Positions 1 to 9,602 of a stretch of 25,010 bases of DNA are shown in pieces. The DNA comes from CAYMST01 sp964393115 (GTDB lineage Bacteria; Bacteroidota; Bacteroidia; Cytophagales; Cyclobacteriaceae). Made by a program: the position numbers and the translations under genes. Position 1 is the first letter of the stretch. Each line of letters starts with the position of its first letter. The notes beneath the pieces were generated by a model. It ran no database searches. It was given only the letters and a program-made list of their open reading frames with translations, and was not told the origin of the DNA. The DNA lies in the NCBI GenBank assembly GCA_964393115.1, contig CAYMST010000037.1:1-25010 (forward strand), given 5' to 3'.

Positions 1-680
1 ATAATGTTTACTTAAAATCGAAAATTAACCGAAAAAGCTCTTTGAGAGTATAAAACCCTGTAGACGTATATAAAATATACTTCAAAAAGTTGTAAAAAAA
101 TGCATATAATGACACCTTGCCTTTCGTGACGTTAGTACCCGCGTTTTGAAAAGGTCTAATAAAAGTGTTTTTCATAAGTATTTTTATTGATTACCAATTA
201 AACTATTGCTTTTGAGAAAATTACAAATTATTACCTCAGGCATCAATATGGTTGTTACTAAGAATGGGATTTTGGTATACCGTACATTTTAAACATGTAT
301 AATTAAATATTGTGCATATATTTAGCAAATAATAACTACTATTTTATCCGTATTAAGGGCGTTTTTTTGAAATTTTTAATATCCCGGTCTTGAAATAAAA
401 ATGAAGTAATTTCGACCTTTGTCAATTCCTATTTGCTATTGATATGTCTTAATGATTTAATTCTTTCCAACTATCTTGGTTTGTATAGATTTATAGATTA
501 TCATCGAAGGTTTAGGGAGCTAATAGGCAATCGCAAATCTTGGGTCTTATCAAATAGTTAAGTGAATTTCTGATGTATTTGTTTGATTTCACTGTCATCA
601 CCGAAAGACCTAGATGGAATTCGCAATAGACTTATTCACTTCCGTCGGTATATTTAGGATTCTAAATTTATGCTTATTTC
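1..680. other. Gene-free AT-rich region upstream of the HTCS gene
   Basis: I see no open frame with a plausible start, no tRNA-like cloverleaf and no strong hairpin here. The stretch is very AT-rich and probably holds the promoter and 5' leader of the sensor gene that starts at 681. A weak TATATTTA element sits near 646-655, which resembles the Bacteroidota -7 box (TAnnTTTG), but no convincing -33 TTTG is at the right distance, so I do not call a promoter. Confidence 0.5.
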
Positions 681-3600
681 ATGTATAGACATCTTTTTGT
701 AGTCCTGATTGGATTGAATTCGTGTCTTTTATCTACTACTTTGCACGCATACGTGGGACGATCTATTGGTGCAAAACCTATCACTCGTGCACAGTTTTAT
801 CCATCAAATAAGTTCACAGATGACGAAGGCTATCGGTTCGATCGTGTGAAACATTTTAGTCGGCACCCTTCCGGGGTTGTTCTTTTCGCAACTACCTCTA
901 GGCTATTTGTTTATGATTGGCAAAAGGTTGAACCAGTTTCATTGGTAAGCCCTGACGGCAAACAAGTAAAAGTCGGTAGAATTACAGCACTTAGCATAGA
1001 TGAAGATGGTCGAATATGGATTGGAAGTATATTAGGTCTATATGTTATTGATAGTAACATCAAATACACCAACCCAATTCATCAAATTAGAGGTAAGGTA
1101 AACGGCCTAAATATATCGAATAAGGGATACGTATCATTAGCACCTAAAACCCTCTATACCTTTCAGCTACCTCAGAAAATAGGTAAGTATTTGCCTAACG
1201 TTCGAAAGTTTGAATTACCTTCAGCTACTAGAGAGATAAAAGTCATCGATGATCAGAATCTATTATTAGCCACTTTTATTGATGGATTATTTGAGGCAAA
1301 TATGGATAGTGATACCACATGGTCTTTTAATAGAGTGGACTTTGACCGTGGACGATTCTCAAAGCATGAATGCGTGATTAACATTAGAATGAATCCCGAT
1401 AGCACATTCTGGGTTTGCTCTGAAGGTGCAGGTTTGTTTCACTTCAAGAAAGATGAGTTTGATGGTTATCAGACCCAACAGTTTACAGATCTAAGCAATA
1501 AGAAAGGGTTCATCCATTACCCGCTAAACGTTGAAACAATGGAGGAACAGTTAGTGCTAACCACCAGGACCTATGGCTTATTTATTTTAGATCGTCATGA
1601 AAATGAAGTTTCGCTTAACACACAGATATTGCCTTATAATGACGTACTATCCTTTAATGTCACCAGCAACAATTCAATGCTTCTTGGACTAAATACTGGT
1701 GTTTTGGAAATGAGAAGAAGACAAGATGCCATTATTCACCATAAGGGCTTTGTGTCATCTGATGTATTGGATCAAAATGGTACAGCAAACCGCATCTTAA
1801 GATCCTCTGGTTATACCTTCTTTGCAAATCCTTATGGGCTTACATCAATATTTAGGCATAAGAGTAACGAGGTATACCAGCGACATGTATTGCAAATAAA
1901 AGATGGTTATCGTCCAGACGTTATTTCTATTTTAAACTATCAAAACCGAGATCTCTTAGTTGGTAGTGACCGAGGAATTTTACAATGGAATCCTGAAAGT
2001 CAAAAATTTGAACCGTATAACAAAATCATTCAACAATATAAGATAAAGTACAAAGCCGTTCTTTCCATGCTCGAAAATGAAGCAGGAGATATTTGGGTTG
2101 GCACCTTTGGACAGGGCTTAGTCCAACTAAAAAAACGAAAAGGTGGTCACTTTGATGTTATTGACAAGATTAAAATTTATGGAAAGAAGTTTAAAGGTCC
2201 TGTTAAGCACCTCATCCAAACTTCTGATGGACTACTTTGCGGACTTGCAGGCATAAATATTTTTGCTCAAAAGGCTGATAGCATGACGATGCATATGGTT
2301 TGTGCTGTCCCTGCCGTTCCTTTTCATCTTTTGGAATACGAGAATGGCAAGATATTGGCGCCAACCAAAAAAGGGGTTTTTCAGGTGGATATAGAGAAAG
2401 GCACTTATAAGAAACTGAAAACAAATAATCTTTTTGAACCAATAATTAGCCTAGCAAAAGACAAAAATAATAACATATGGTTTGGCACCAAGAGTATGAT
2501 TGGTAAATGTAGTAAAATGGTTGGCGATAGCATGAAGCTGCATCTAGTTGACCAAGTTGGAGATGTCAAACTGCTAGAAGGAAGTGTAGATTACGACGCT
2601 GAAGAGAATATGCTCTTTTTTGGTGCTAGCGAGGGTTATCTTTCTGTTGACTTAGACAAAGTAAGTATCCCAAACGTGTCTTTAGAGGCCAAGGTAAGAC
2701 GAGTTGAAGTAAAAGATGGTGTGGATCAAGATACCGTGATTAAGGCGGTTCCGCACTTACAAACAGGCCAAGACTTTACGCTATATCCCGGTGAAAATGA
2801 TATTAGAATTCATTTTGGTTTAAAAGACCCTTTTTGGCTAAATGAAGTCCGATTCGTTTATCGAGTAAACAACAAAGAAGAAGGATATACAAAAGTTGGT
2901 TTCAACTCGGCAGATATAAATCAATTGCCAATTGGTGTAAGTAAATTAGAATATTACGCCGAAGACAAGTTAGGAAATATTGGCCCTACATATACCTATA
3001 CCATAACGGTGGTTCCGCCATTCTATCTCAGCGTTTGGGCCATTTTTACCTACATTCTTCTTACTGGTTTATTGATATATATCTTCATTAACCTAATCCG
3101 AAAAAGACGTATAGCCAATAGGAGGCTCAAGCTCGCAGAACTGGAATATGCTAAAAATGAGTATATGCAGGACGTTAGGATGAAATTTTATACCGGTGTA
3201 TCCCATGACCTGAAGACTCCATTGACGCTCATTATGGCTCCGATCAATAAGTTATTAGAAAAAGACACATCCAAGGAAGACACATTGGCCTACGGCAACA
3301 TTATTAAGCAAAATGCCGATCGATTGTTAGAGCTTATCAATCAGATTCTTGATTTGAGGAAAATTGATGATCAGGCCATGGTACTAAATCTTGCCCCTGC
3401 GTCACTTGATCGCCTGGTTATGCACACTTTAAACCGGTTCGAAACAGCCTTTAAAGAAAAGAATATCACCTTACATTGTCAGAACACCAGCTTACACCAG
3501 CGACTGGTTTTTGATTATGAAACGCTTCAAAAAATTCTATCCAACTTGTTAAGTAACGCACTTAAATATACGCCTGACCATGGAGAGGTTTGGGTTAAGC

Positions 3601-4673
3601 TAGAAGTGGGAAAATTAGATTTATCTAACTATGAAGTTTTCCTCAGCGTCTCAGATACCGGACCAGGTATACCAGACAAGTACAAAAAGGCAATTTTCAA
3701 TCCCTATTTTAGAAATAGTGACACTGCCGATGAAGCGATGGGAGTTGGTGTAGGTCTAGCATTAGTTGATGAGCTTGTTACACTACATGGAGGGCATATT
3801 AGTGTTGCTGATAATCAACCAAAAGGAAGTATATTCACTGTGATGTTAACTCTTTCGGCGGAAGAGAAAGAGGTTCAAGAGACGTTTGAACCGGTAATTA
3901 GAAACCTAGATGATGATGAGGATGCCCTACAACTTTTGATTATAGAGGATGAAAAAGATGTCAGAAACTTCTTGGCGACAGAGTTGGGCAAGGATTATCA
4001 GGTTTCGTTAGCGTCTTCAGGAGAGGAGGCGATTAAGCTTATAGAAAGAGATTTACCAGATATCGTTTTGAGCGATCTTATGCTTCCCGATATCTCAGGC
4101 TTAGACGTGTGTAAGCGCCTGAAATCAAGCCAAGCAGCTGTTCATGTTCCCTTTGTTCTTTTAACTGCCAATACAGCAGAAGAATCTAGAAGATTGGCCT
4201 ATCAAGCGGGGATTAATGCTTTTCTACCTAAGCCGTTTTCTATTGAACTGGTCAAGTCTTGTCTGAAGAACCTCTTACTACATAGACAGGAGTTACAACA
4301 GGTAGTACAAAATAAGATACTCGGTTTAGAGATAGAAGAACTGCCAAGAGCTCAAGGAGATTTTATTCATTTGGTCAATAAAATTATGAAGGAGCAGATC
4401 TCTGATAGTGGTTTCCAAATAGACGATATTGCAGAGCAGATGAATTTAAGTAGAACAGTTTTTTACAAAAAGTGTAAGCAAATTACAGGAAAGACACCGA
4501 ATAACCTGCTCAAAGGGTATAGACTGGAAAAATCAAAATCTCTTTTAGAATCGGGTCAAACGGTTAAAGAAGTGGCTCTAAGCTGCGGCTTTCAAACGAC
4601 ATCCTATTTTTCTAGAGTGTTTAAAGCAGAATATGGTCAATCACCATCAGAGATTGCTAAGTCAATGGACTAG
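681..4673 (+). CDS. Hybrid two-component system sensor histidine kinase/response regulator (HTCS)
   Basis: One-protein signalling system. A periplasmic sensor detects a ligand, typically an oligosaccharide in this family, and a cytoplasmic kinase, receiver and DNA-binding domain change transcription. A signal peptide covers residues 1-23. Two-component-regulator (Reg_prop) propeller repeats follow at about 60-680 (IWIGSILGLYV, IWVGTFGQGL, IWFGTKSMIG), then a Y_Y_Y domain at about 700-778 and a transmembrane helix at 781-806. HisKA has phospho-acceptor H842 in VSHDLKTPLTL. The HATPase has an N-box near 955-964, DTGPGIPD, and a GVGVGLALV box near 1021-1029. The receiver (about 1085-1200) has the acidic IEDEKD pocket, phospho-acceptor D1132 in SDLMLPD and the LPKPF lysine. 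An AraC-type helix-turn-helix closes the protein at about 1230-1330. Length and order are standard for intact HTCS proteins. The ATG at 681 gives a good signal peptide. Target genes are inferred; the same-strand gene at 5270 is the nearest candidate. Confidence 0.97.
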   Translation: MYRHLFVVLIGLNSCLLSTTLHAYVGRSIGAKPITRAQFYPSNKFTDDEGYRFDRVKHFSRHPSGVVLFATTSRLFVYDWQKVEPVSLVSPDGKQVKVGRITALSIDEDGRIWIGSILGLYVIDSNIKYTNPIHQIRGKVNGLNISNKGYVSLAPKTLYTFQLPQKIGKYLPNVRKFELPSATREIKVIDDQNLLLATFIDGLFEANMDSDTTWSFNRVDFDRGRFSKHECVINIRMNPDSTFWVCSEGAGLFHFKKDEFDGYQTQQFTDLSNKKGFIHYPLNVETMEEQLVLTTRTYGLFILDRHENEVSLNTQILPYNDVLSFNVTSNNSMLLGLNTGVLEMRRRQDAIIHHKGFVSSDVLDQNGTANRILRSSGYTFFANPYGLTSIFRHKSNEVYQRHVLQIKDGYRPDVISILNYQNRDLLVGSDRGILQWNPESQKFEPYNKIIQQYKIKYKAVLSMLENEAGDIWVGTFGQGLVQLKKRKGGHFDVIDKIKIYGKKFKGPVKHLIQTSDGLLCGLAGINIFAQKADSMTMHMVCAVPAVPFHLLEYENGKILAPTKKGVFQVDIEKGTYKKLKTNNLFEPIISLAKDKNNNIWFGTKSMIGKCSKMVGDSMKLHLVDQVGDVKLLEGSVDYDAEENMLFFGASEGYLSVDLDKVSIPNVSLEAKVRRVEVKDGVDQDTVIKAVPHLQTGQDFTLYPGENDIRIHFGLKDPFWLNEVRFVYRVNNKEEGYTKVGFNSADINQLPIGVSKLEYYAEDKLGNIGPTYTYTITVVPPFYLSVWAIFTYILLTGLLIYIFINLIRKRRIANRRLKLAELEYAKNEYMQDVRMKFYTGVSHDLKTPLTLIMAPINKLLEKDTSKEDTLAYGNIIKQNADRLLELINQILDLRKIDDQAMVLNLAPASLDRLVMHTLNRFETAFKEKNITLHCQNTSLHQRLVFDYETLQKILSNLLSNALKYTPDHGEVWVKLEVGKLDLSNYEVFLSVSDTGPGIPDKYKKAIFNPYFRNSDTADEAMGVGVGLALVDELVTLHGGHISVADNQPKGSIFTVMLTLSAEEKEVQETFEPVIRNLDDDEDALQLLIIEDEKDVRNFLATELGKDYQVSLASSGEEAIKLIERDLPDIVLSDLMLPDISGLDVCKRLKSSQAAVHVPFVLLTANTAEESRRLAYQAGINAFLPKPFSIELVKSCLKNLLLHRQELQQVVQNKILGLEIEELPRAQGDFIHLVNKIMKEQISDSGFQIDDIAEQMNLSRTVFYKKCKQITGKTPNNLLKGYRLEKSKSLLESGQTVKEVALSCGFQTTSYFSRVFKAEYGQSPSEIAKSMD

Positions 4674-5097
4674 TATTCTCTAGGTTACCATTTGTCAACC
4701 TCGTTAAAAGGAGAATTTGGCTGTGTTTCAATTTCACGACCTTTTGATCAAATAGAAAACACTCAACTAAATTGATGCCTTGTAAACCTGGACATTGTGT
4801 TTATATAGTCGATTTAGAAAACCTATCTGTAACCCTATTCAAACTTCTTGTGTTCACCTCTTGTCGACTTTATACAAAGTCTATTTAAGAGTTGATATAA
4901 ATTCTAATAATACATCATTCAAACCTACTCTTGTATGTGATTGCATTTTGGCTTCATACCAATAACCTTCGGTACCAATCAATCAACTTGAATGATGAAT
5001 TAAGAATACAAGTATTCCTCTGAGTCTGATCATGCTTAGGTTATGCGATCAATTTTTCGAATTAATCTAAATATGGTTCTGAGACTCACCTATTCCT

Positions 5098-5128
5098 AAA
5101 ATTTCAAAGTACTCCGAAAATTTCAAAG
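5098..5128. repeat. Direct repeat AAAATTTCAAAG, two copies
   Basis: Identical 12-base copies at 5098-5109 and 5117-5128, 19 bases apart start to start, about 150 bases before the ATG at 5270. A tandem pair at about two helical turns suits a dimeric AraC-type regulator such as the adjacent HTCS, but that role is inference. In such AT-rich DNA the pair could also be chance. Confidence 0.4.
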
Positions 5129-5129
5129 C

Positions 5130-5198
5130 CTATCTAATTTTCGCATAGTATACGATTTTAACATAATCTAGTACAATATTGACTTCTATCTAATTTTC
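5130..5198. repeat. Direct repeat CTATCTAATTTTC, two copies
   Basis: Identical 13-base copies at 5130-5142 and 5186-5198, 56 bases apart, in the same upstream region as the AAAATTTCAAAG pair. They may be binding sites or duplicated promoter elements for the gene at 5270. The sequence shows the repetition; the function is not shown. Confidence 0.4.
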
Positions 5199-5269
5199 CT
5201 ACCTCTAGATTTGATTGTCGACTTAAAAGGATCCTTGAGAAGAAATTAAGGTTCAACTAATCTAATACA

Positions 5270-8200
5270 ATGAATTTTTTACGTAACTTAAAAAATAGTC
5301 TTCTATTTATCCTCGTTATTTATGGAGCTATTTTCCCATTACAGGCGCAATGGCGACTAACACATCCAGGTGGTGGCGGACAGATCCAACATGTAGAACT
5401 TGACCCTCTCAATGAAGGTCGCCTCTACGTTTGTAGCGATGTTGAGGGAGCATATCGATCCGATAATTTTGGAGATTCTTATCAGTTTATCACCGAGGAC
5501 ATTCCTCATGGAATGATATTCACCATTGAAGCAGATCCGAATGTACCAAACAGGATATACATGGGTACTATAAAAGGAGTTTATATATCCGATGACGCAG
5601 GGGATACTTGGAGAGGAGTTGCTGGTACAATTAATGGCACCGATAAGGGACTTCCAGTGGCGAACATTAAAGTTGATCCCACCAATAGTAATAATATCTA
5701 CTTTGCGAATAGTTGGCTTATAAAACATACGTTATACGTTTGGAATGAGAATAAATTCAATCGTGAAGAGGATATAGAACACACCGGTCAGATTTGGGTA
5801 TCTCGTGACAATGGCGATACCTGGAATACATTCACTTTTGAGCCTGAAGTTGGGTACATGAATGTTTATTCAATTCACATTGACCCAAATGATAACTCGG
5901 TGATTTATGTTTCCGCACATAGTGGTATTTATCGTTCGAAAAATTTTGGACAAACCTGGCAGAAACTGAATAAGCCTCAAGGCGCCTTTTACTCACGTGG
6001 AATTGATATAACACCAGATGGAAAGTGGATGTATGGAGCGTTTACAAATGAAAGTAATCCGGAATATTTCGGTGTAAATGGAAATGGTGGTAACGGTCCA
6101 AATCCTGATGCCGATCTTTGGGTTGCCAATATTGAAAACACAACTACAACCAACTACAATTGGCTGCATAGAGGCAACGGACTAACACATTCAAATAATG
6201 GTCGATCTGATGGTGACCGATTTGCTCCAGAATACTGGTTACCCAAGGTAAATCCTCGCTCCACCGGAAATTCACATGAGGTTATTATGGGCACTTTGAA
6301 TGGTGCACATGGACTATGGACAGCGACTTTTCAAGCCAGCGGGAGTTCTTTGTCTACCCCTACCTGGGAGCGCATATTATGGACCAGTGGTCGTAGAGGA
6401 TGGGACTATGAGCAAGGTTGGGATTTTTATAACATTACGAGTCGACTGAATTATTGGACTCCTACCTCCTGGTCTCAAGAACGAATATGGGCCAATGGCA
6501 ACCAAAACTTATTCTTAGGAAATCCATTTGCTTCTGACTGGCCAAAAGGACCAAATAGCTGGACCGAACGTTACTCCAAGCCACATAAAGGTCCAGTTGC
6601 AGGTACCAATGGCCAGCAGGGCTTTCCCGGTGGGTTTCCTGCATACGAGGCACGAGGAAATTGGGCGTCTACGGTCACCATGGATGTAGATGGAGATCAA
6701 AACTACATGATTCAAGCTCATGCGGATAATGGTATTTTGGAATCATATGATGGTGGATATAGCTGGTCTAGACACCATGTACCCTCAGGGCTTAATAATG
6801 GTCGTGCAGTACTTATCGTCAAGGATAAAAACCCACGAGTAGTGCTTGCTTCTGCGGGAGGAGGTTTCGGATCTGCAAACGGTAATGGAAACATTTACTT
6901 GATGGAAATGACTACCAGTACCACTGCTGATCAATGGTCAGCACCTGTACCATTTCCGGTATCAAGCATAGTTGAAGACCTTGGTATAGCCGCAAACAAC
7001 GACTACGTATTTGCCGCTACCAGAGATGCAGGTATCTGGGTGCATAATGATTTGGATCAGTTGGTAGACGGCCAAGGTGGTTGGGAACTAATCAAACCGG
7101 GAGAGAAGAATATTCGCGTCATCCCTCACCCGTCGAATAGCAATATTGTATATGTGGGCGGCAAAGAAGGTTTTTGCAAAGGAGTAAGAACTGGTAATGG
7201 TTTTGGACAGAATAGTTGGACATGGACGGTGTTAGCAGGCGGTACAGGCATTCGACAAGCACATGTCTGGGAACATAGTGGCCAGACGTACGTGGCATAT
7301 ATCAAACACAGCAATACCATCGAGGCTTTCTTATCGGATAATGGTGGTGATTCTTTTGTCAAAATATTTGATCAAGGGGATACGTTTGACCAACCTTGGG
7401 AAGTATATATCAACGGATGGAAACGGAAAGTAGGCAACGCCATATTTGGATTTGATGACAACCTATATATCTCTTGTTCAAATCCTCAATACAGAAAAGA
7501 CTTTGGATTCTATAAAACCAAAATCACTTCTGGCACAACACTGTCGAGTTGGGAAGATATTTCCAAGATCAATGGTGGTCAAATAACATTGGCTTACCTA
7601 AATATGATTAGAAAGGTGAATTTGATGGGAGAAGATCACTTGGCGGTGGCATCTCACGGGTCAGGGGCTTATGTTTGGCCACTTGATGGTACACACCCCA
7701 ACAGACCACCCTCGGAACCATTTGCCTTATCTCCCGGATCCACGCCTATTGTGGCGGTAACCTCTATAAATCTAAATGCTTCTGATCTCTCACTTGAAAT
7801 CGGTGAAAACAGTCAATTAGCCGCTACCGTATTGCCGGGAAATGCCACGAATAAATCGGTTACTTATACAAGTACTGATAGTGAAGTAGCCACGGTCAAC
7901 AATGCCGGTTTAGTATCTGCCATATCTCCCGGACAGACAACGATTCGGGCTACCACGTCGAATGGACTTACTGATGAGGTTGATATTGAGGTAACAGGGA
8001 CATCCAATGGCAATGAGAAATTCCGTTTTTTACGTATCAAAGCAATTACGCCAGTGGCATTAGCGAGTAACATCGTTGAAATAAACTGGCTGGAAAATAA
8101 TGCTTCCTTTCCGTCTTCAAAACTGACTAATGCGACTAAATCACTTGCTACAGCCACCGTGGATGGTAATGACGCATGGAGAGCTTATGACGGCACTCCT

Positions 8201-9382
8201 AATCCATGGGGTATAGCACTAAACTATCCGGCAACTCTAACACTAGATTTGGGATCTGACGGCCCCATCAACCCAACGGGTATCAAAATCAAGGCTAATG
8301 CTACGAATAGAGGCATCGCAAGTTTTGAGTTGTATGGATCAAATGACGGAGTAACCTTCACCTTAATACATGCTGTTTCCGGTCTCACGTCCGCTGATTA
8401 TCCAAATAAAGAAGCGACTATACTTTTTGACGGTAGTCCTAGCACAGTATCGGTGTCCGATGTTTCACTTTCTATTGCCAGTTCGACCATTGACATGGGT
8501 GCAACAACCGTGCTTACAAGTCAAGTAATACCCGTAAATGCTTCTAATCAAGCGGTTATTTACACATCTTCGGATGAAAACATTGCTCAGGTTAACGCTG
8601 CTGGAATCGTAACTGGAGTTTCTAATGGTACGACTACGCTAACCGTTACGACAGTGGACAGTCAGCTTATGGATCAAGTTCAAATTCAAGTAGTAGGTTC
8701 TTCATCCACGAGCTATCGATACCTGCGATTAGTGGGTAAATCTACGGTAGAGTTAAGTACAACGATAGTTCAAATTAATTGGCTGCATGATGGGGGTAAC
8801 AGCCCTTCTGTAACCTCAGCAACCAAGAATTTAGTGACAGCTACCGTTGATAATGGAAACGCCTGGAAAGCATATGACAATGCCCCGGGCGGATGGAAAC
8901 CACAGTTGACATTTCCAGCTTCGATTACTATTGACTTGGGCGATGGAAATGAAATCACTCCTACGGGAATTGAATTGATATCGAATGCTACGAATAGAGC
9001 TTTTGGCAGCTTTGATTGTTTGGCCTCTAATGACGGCACCAATTTCACGCTACTCCATTCGGAAAACGGACTAACTGATGCTGATTACCCTGGAAAAATA
9101 GGTGTTTTCACGTTTACTAATGCACTTCGTAAAGGTGAACGACAGTATTTGAGCCCCAATGAAATATCTCTTTATCCAAACCCAACAAGTACTAGTGTAC
9201 ACCTTAAAGGCGCAAATGAATTTGATAAAGTAGTAATTACTGACTTCGCTGGGAAGACTGTGAATATTTCTCCTGTTTGGTCTAAAGGTCATCTATCACT
9301 GGATTTAATGAATATCCCTTCAGGAATCTATTTTATCAAAATAACCAATCGACAACAAATATTTAAGATCATGAAGCATTAG
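5270..9382 (+). CDS. T9SS-secreted GH74-like/BNR beta-propeller protein with Big2 and F5/8-type-C-like modules
   Basis: Probable surface or secreted glycan-active protein. A signal peptide covers residues 1-27 (cut after LQAQ). Residues about 30-825 form BNR/VPS10-type propeller repeats (SDDAGDTWRG, SRDNGDTWNT, SYDGGYSWSR). The start, GGGGQIQHVELDP followed by CSDVEGAYRSD, resembles GH74 xyloglucanases, where the Asp of the T-D-[VI]-G-G motif is catalytic; the matching residue here is D57, but the motif is SDVEG, not TDVGG. I could not place the second catalytic Asp with confidence, so activity is uncertain. Then come Big2 (about 828-910), an F5/8-type-C-like module (915-1055), a second Big2 (1060-1143), a second F5/8-like module (1146-1280) and a T9SS type A sorting domain (about 1290-1370, starting near SLYPNPTS). 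Alternatives are a non-catalytic glycan-binding propeller or another GH74-related hydrolase. It lies downstream of the HTCS on the same strand, and converges with the next gene. Confidence 0.88.
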   Translation: MNFLRNLKNSLLFILVIYGAIFPLQAQWRLTHPGGGGQIQHVELDPLNEGRLYVCSDVEGAYRSDNFGDSYQFITEDIPHGMIFTIEADPNVPNRIYMGTIKGVYISDDAGDTWRGVAGTINGTDKGLPVANIKVDPTNSNNIYFANSWLIKHTLYVWNENKFNREEDIEHTGQIWVSRDNGDTWNTFTFEPEVGYMNVYSIHIDPNDNSVIYVSAHSGIYRSKNFGQTWQKLNKPQGAFYSRGIDITPDGKWMYGAFTNESNPEYFGVNGNGGNGPNPDADLWVANIENTTTTNYNWLHRGNGLTHSNNGRSDGDRFAPEYWLPKVNPRSTGNSHEVIMGTLNGAHGLWTATFQASGSSLSTPTWERILWTSGRRGWDYEQGWDFYNITSRLNYWTPTSWSQERIWANGNQNLFLGNPFASDWPKGPNSWTERYSKPHKGPVAGTNGQQGFPGGFPAYEARGNWASTVTMDVDGDQNYMIQAHADNGILESYDGGYSWSRHHVPSGLNNGRAVLIVKDKNPRVVLASAGGGFGSANGNGNIYLMEMTTSTTADQWSAPVPFPVSSIVEDLGIAANNDYVFAATRDAGIWVHNDLDQLVDGQGGWELIKPGEKNIRVIPHPSNSNIVYVGGKEGFCKGVRTGNGFGQNSWTWTVLAGGTGIRQAHVWEHSGQTYVAYIKHSNTIEAFLSDNGGDSFVKIFDQGDTFDQPWEVYINGWKRKVGNAIFGFDDNLYISCSNPQYRKDFGFYKTKITSGTTLSSWEDISKINGGQITLAYLNMIRKVNLMGEDHLAVASHGSGAYVWPLDGTHPNRPPSEPFALSPGSTPIVAVTSINLNASDLSLEIGENSQLAATVLPGNATNKSVTYTSTDSEVATVNNAGLVSAISPGQTTIRATTSNGLTDEVDIEVTGTSNGNEKFRFLRIKAITPVALASNIVEINWLENNASFPSSKLTNATKSLATATVDGNDAWRAYDGTPNPWGIALNYPATLTLDLGSDGPINPTGIKIKANATNRGIASFELYGSNDGVTFTLIHAVSGLTSADYPNKEATILFDGSPSTVSVSDVSLSIASSTIDMGATTVLTSQVIPVNASNQAVIYTSSDENIAQVNAAGIVTGVSNGTTTLTVTTVDSQLMDQVQIQVVGSSSTSYRYLRLVGKSTVELSTTIVQINWLHDGGNSPSVTSATKNLVTATVDNGNAWKAYDNAPGGWKPQLTFPASITIDLGDGNEITPTGIELISNATNRAFGSFDCLASNDGTNFTLLHSENGLTDADYPGKIGVFTFTNALRKGERQYLSPNEISLYPNPTSTSVHLKGANEFDKVVITDFAGKTVNISPVWSKGHLSLDLMNIPSGIYFIKITNRQQIFKIMKH

Positions 9383-9483
9383 TAAATGGTGTTTTTGAAC
9401 TGATATTGAATCTGGGTTTAGGCCAACTCATTCTCATCATTAGTTCATGAATTTTTTAAGATTCAACGGTTTAGGTATTCACG

Positions 9484-9512
9484 AAAGGGGCCGCCCATTG
9501 GGCGACCTTTTT
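9484..9512. terminator. Bidirectional rho-independent terminator between convergent genes
   Basis: A GC-rich hairpin (CGCCC, loop ATT, GGGCG, extended by an AAAGG/CCTTT stem across a small internal loop) is followed on the plus strand by a T run. On the minus strand it is also followed by a pyrimidine-rich CCCCTTTC tract. It lies about 100 bases after the stop of the GH74-like gene and can serve it and the converging gene that ends at 9603. Confidence 0.75.
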
Positions 9513-9555
9513 CTTCAATTATACCCTACTCGTGTTAGTAAATTGTGTGTTAACT

Positions 9556-9598
9556 AAAGCCTGTTATTCTGCACCAGTAAGGTCAGAATGCAGGCTTT
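9556..9598. terminator. Hairpin just downstream of the peroxidase-fusion gene
   Basis: The arms at 9556-9571 (AAAGCCTGTTATTCTG) and 9584-9598 (CAGAATGCAGGCTTT) pair along almost their whole length with one bulge and one mismatch, around a 12-base loop. It begins 5 bases after the stop of the minus-strand gene. The flanking T tract is weak, so it may be a terminator or a 3'-end stabilising stem for that transcript. Confidence 0.6.
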
Positions 9599-9602
9599 GC
9601 TC

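Larger units (their letters stand above)
4674..5269. other. Intergenic region between HTCS and GH74-like gene
   Basis: About 600 bases without a supportable gene. There is no clear rho-independent terminator after the HTCS gene. The right half holds two pairs of short direct repeats, listed separately, so it is the likely control region of the secreted protein that starts at 5270. The last 40 bases are A-rich and lack a Shine-Dalgarno sequence, as usual in Bacteroidota. Confidence 0.5.

Noticed and set aside
1..680. Possible small RNA or short peptide gene in the AT-rich leader
   Set aside because: No stable stem, promoter pair or coding signal stands out; base composition alone is not evidence.
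2212..2442. Short minus-strand frame inside the HTCS gene
   Set aside because: It lies wholly within a long, domain-rich frame on the other strand and has no recognisable domain or signal; it is a shadow.
4674..5097. Loosely similar ATTCAAAC...CTTGT motifs near 4833 and 4917
   Set aside because: The two copies differ by gaps and are in AT-rich DNA; too weak to call a repeat.
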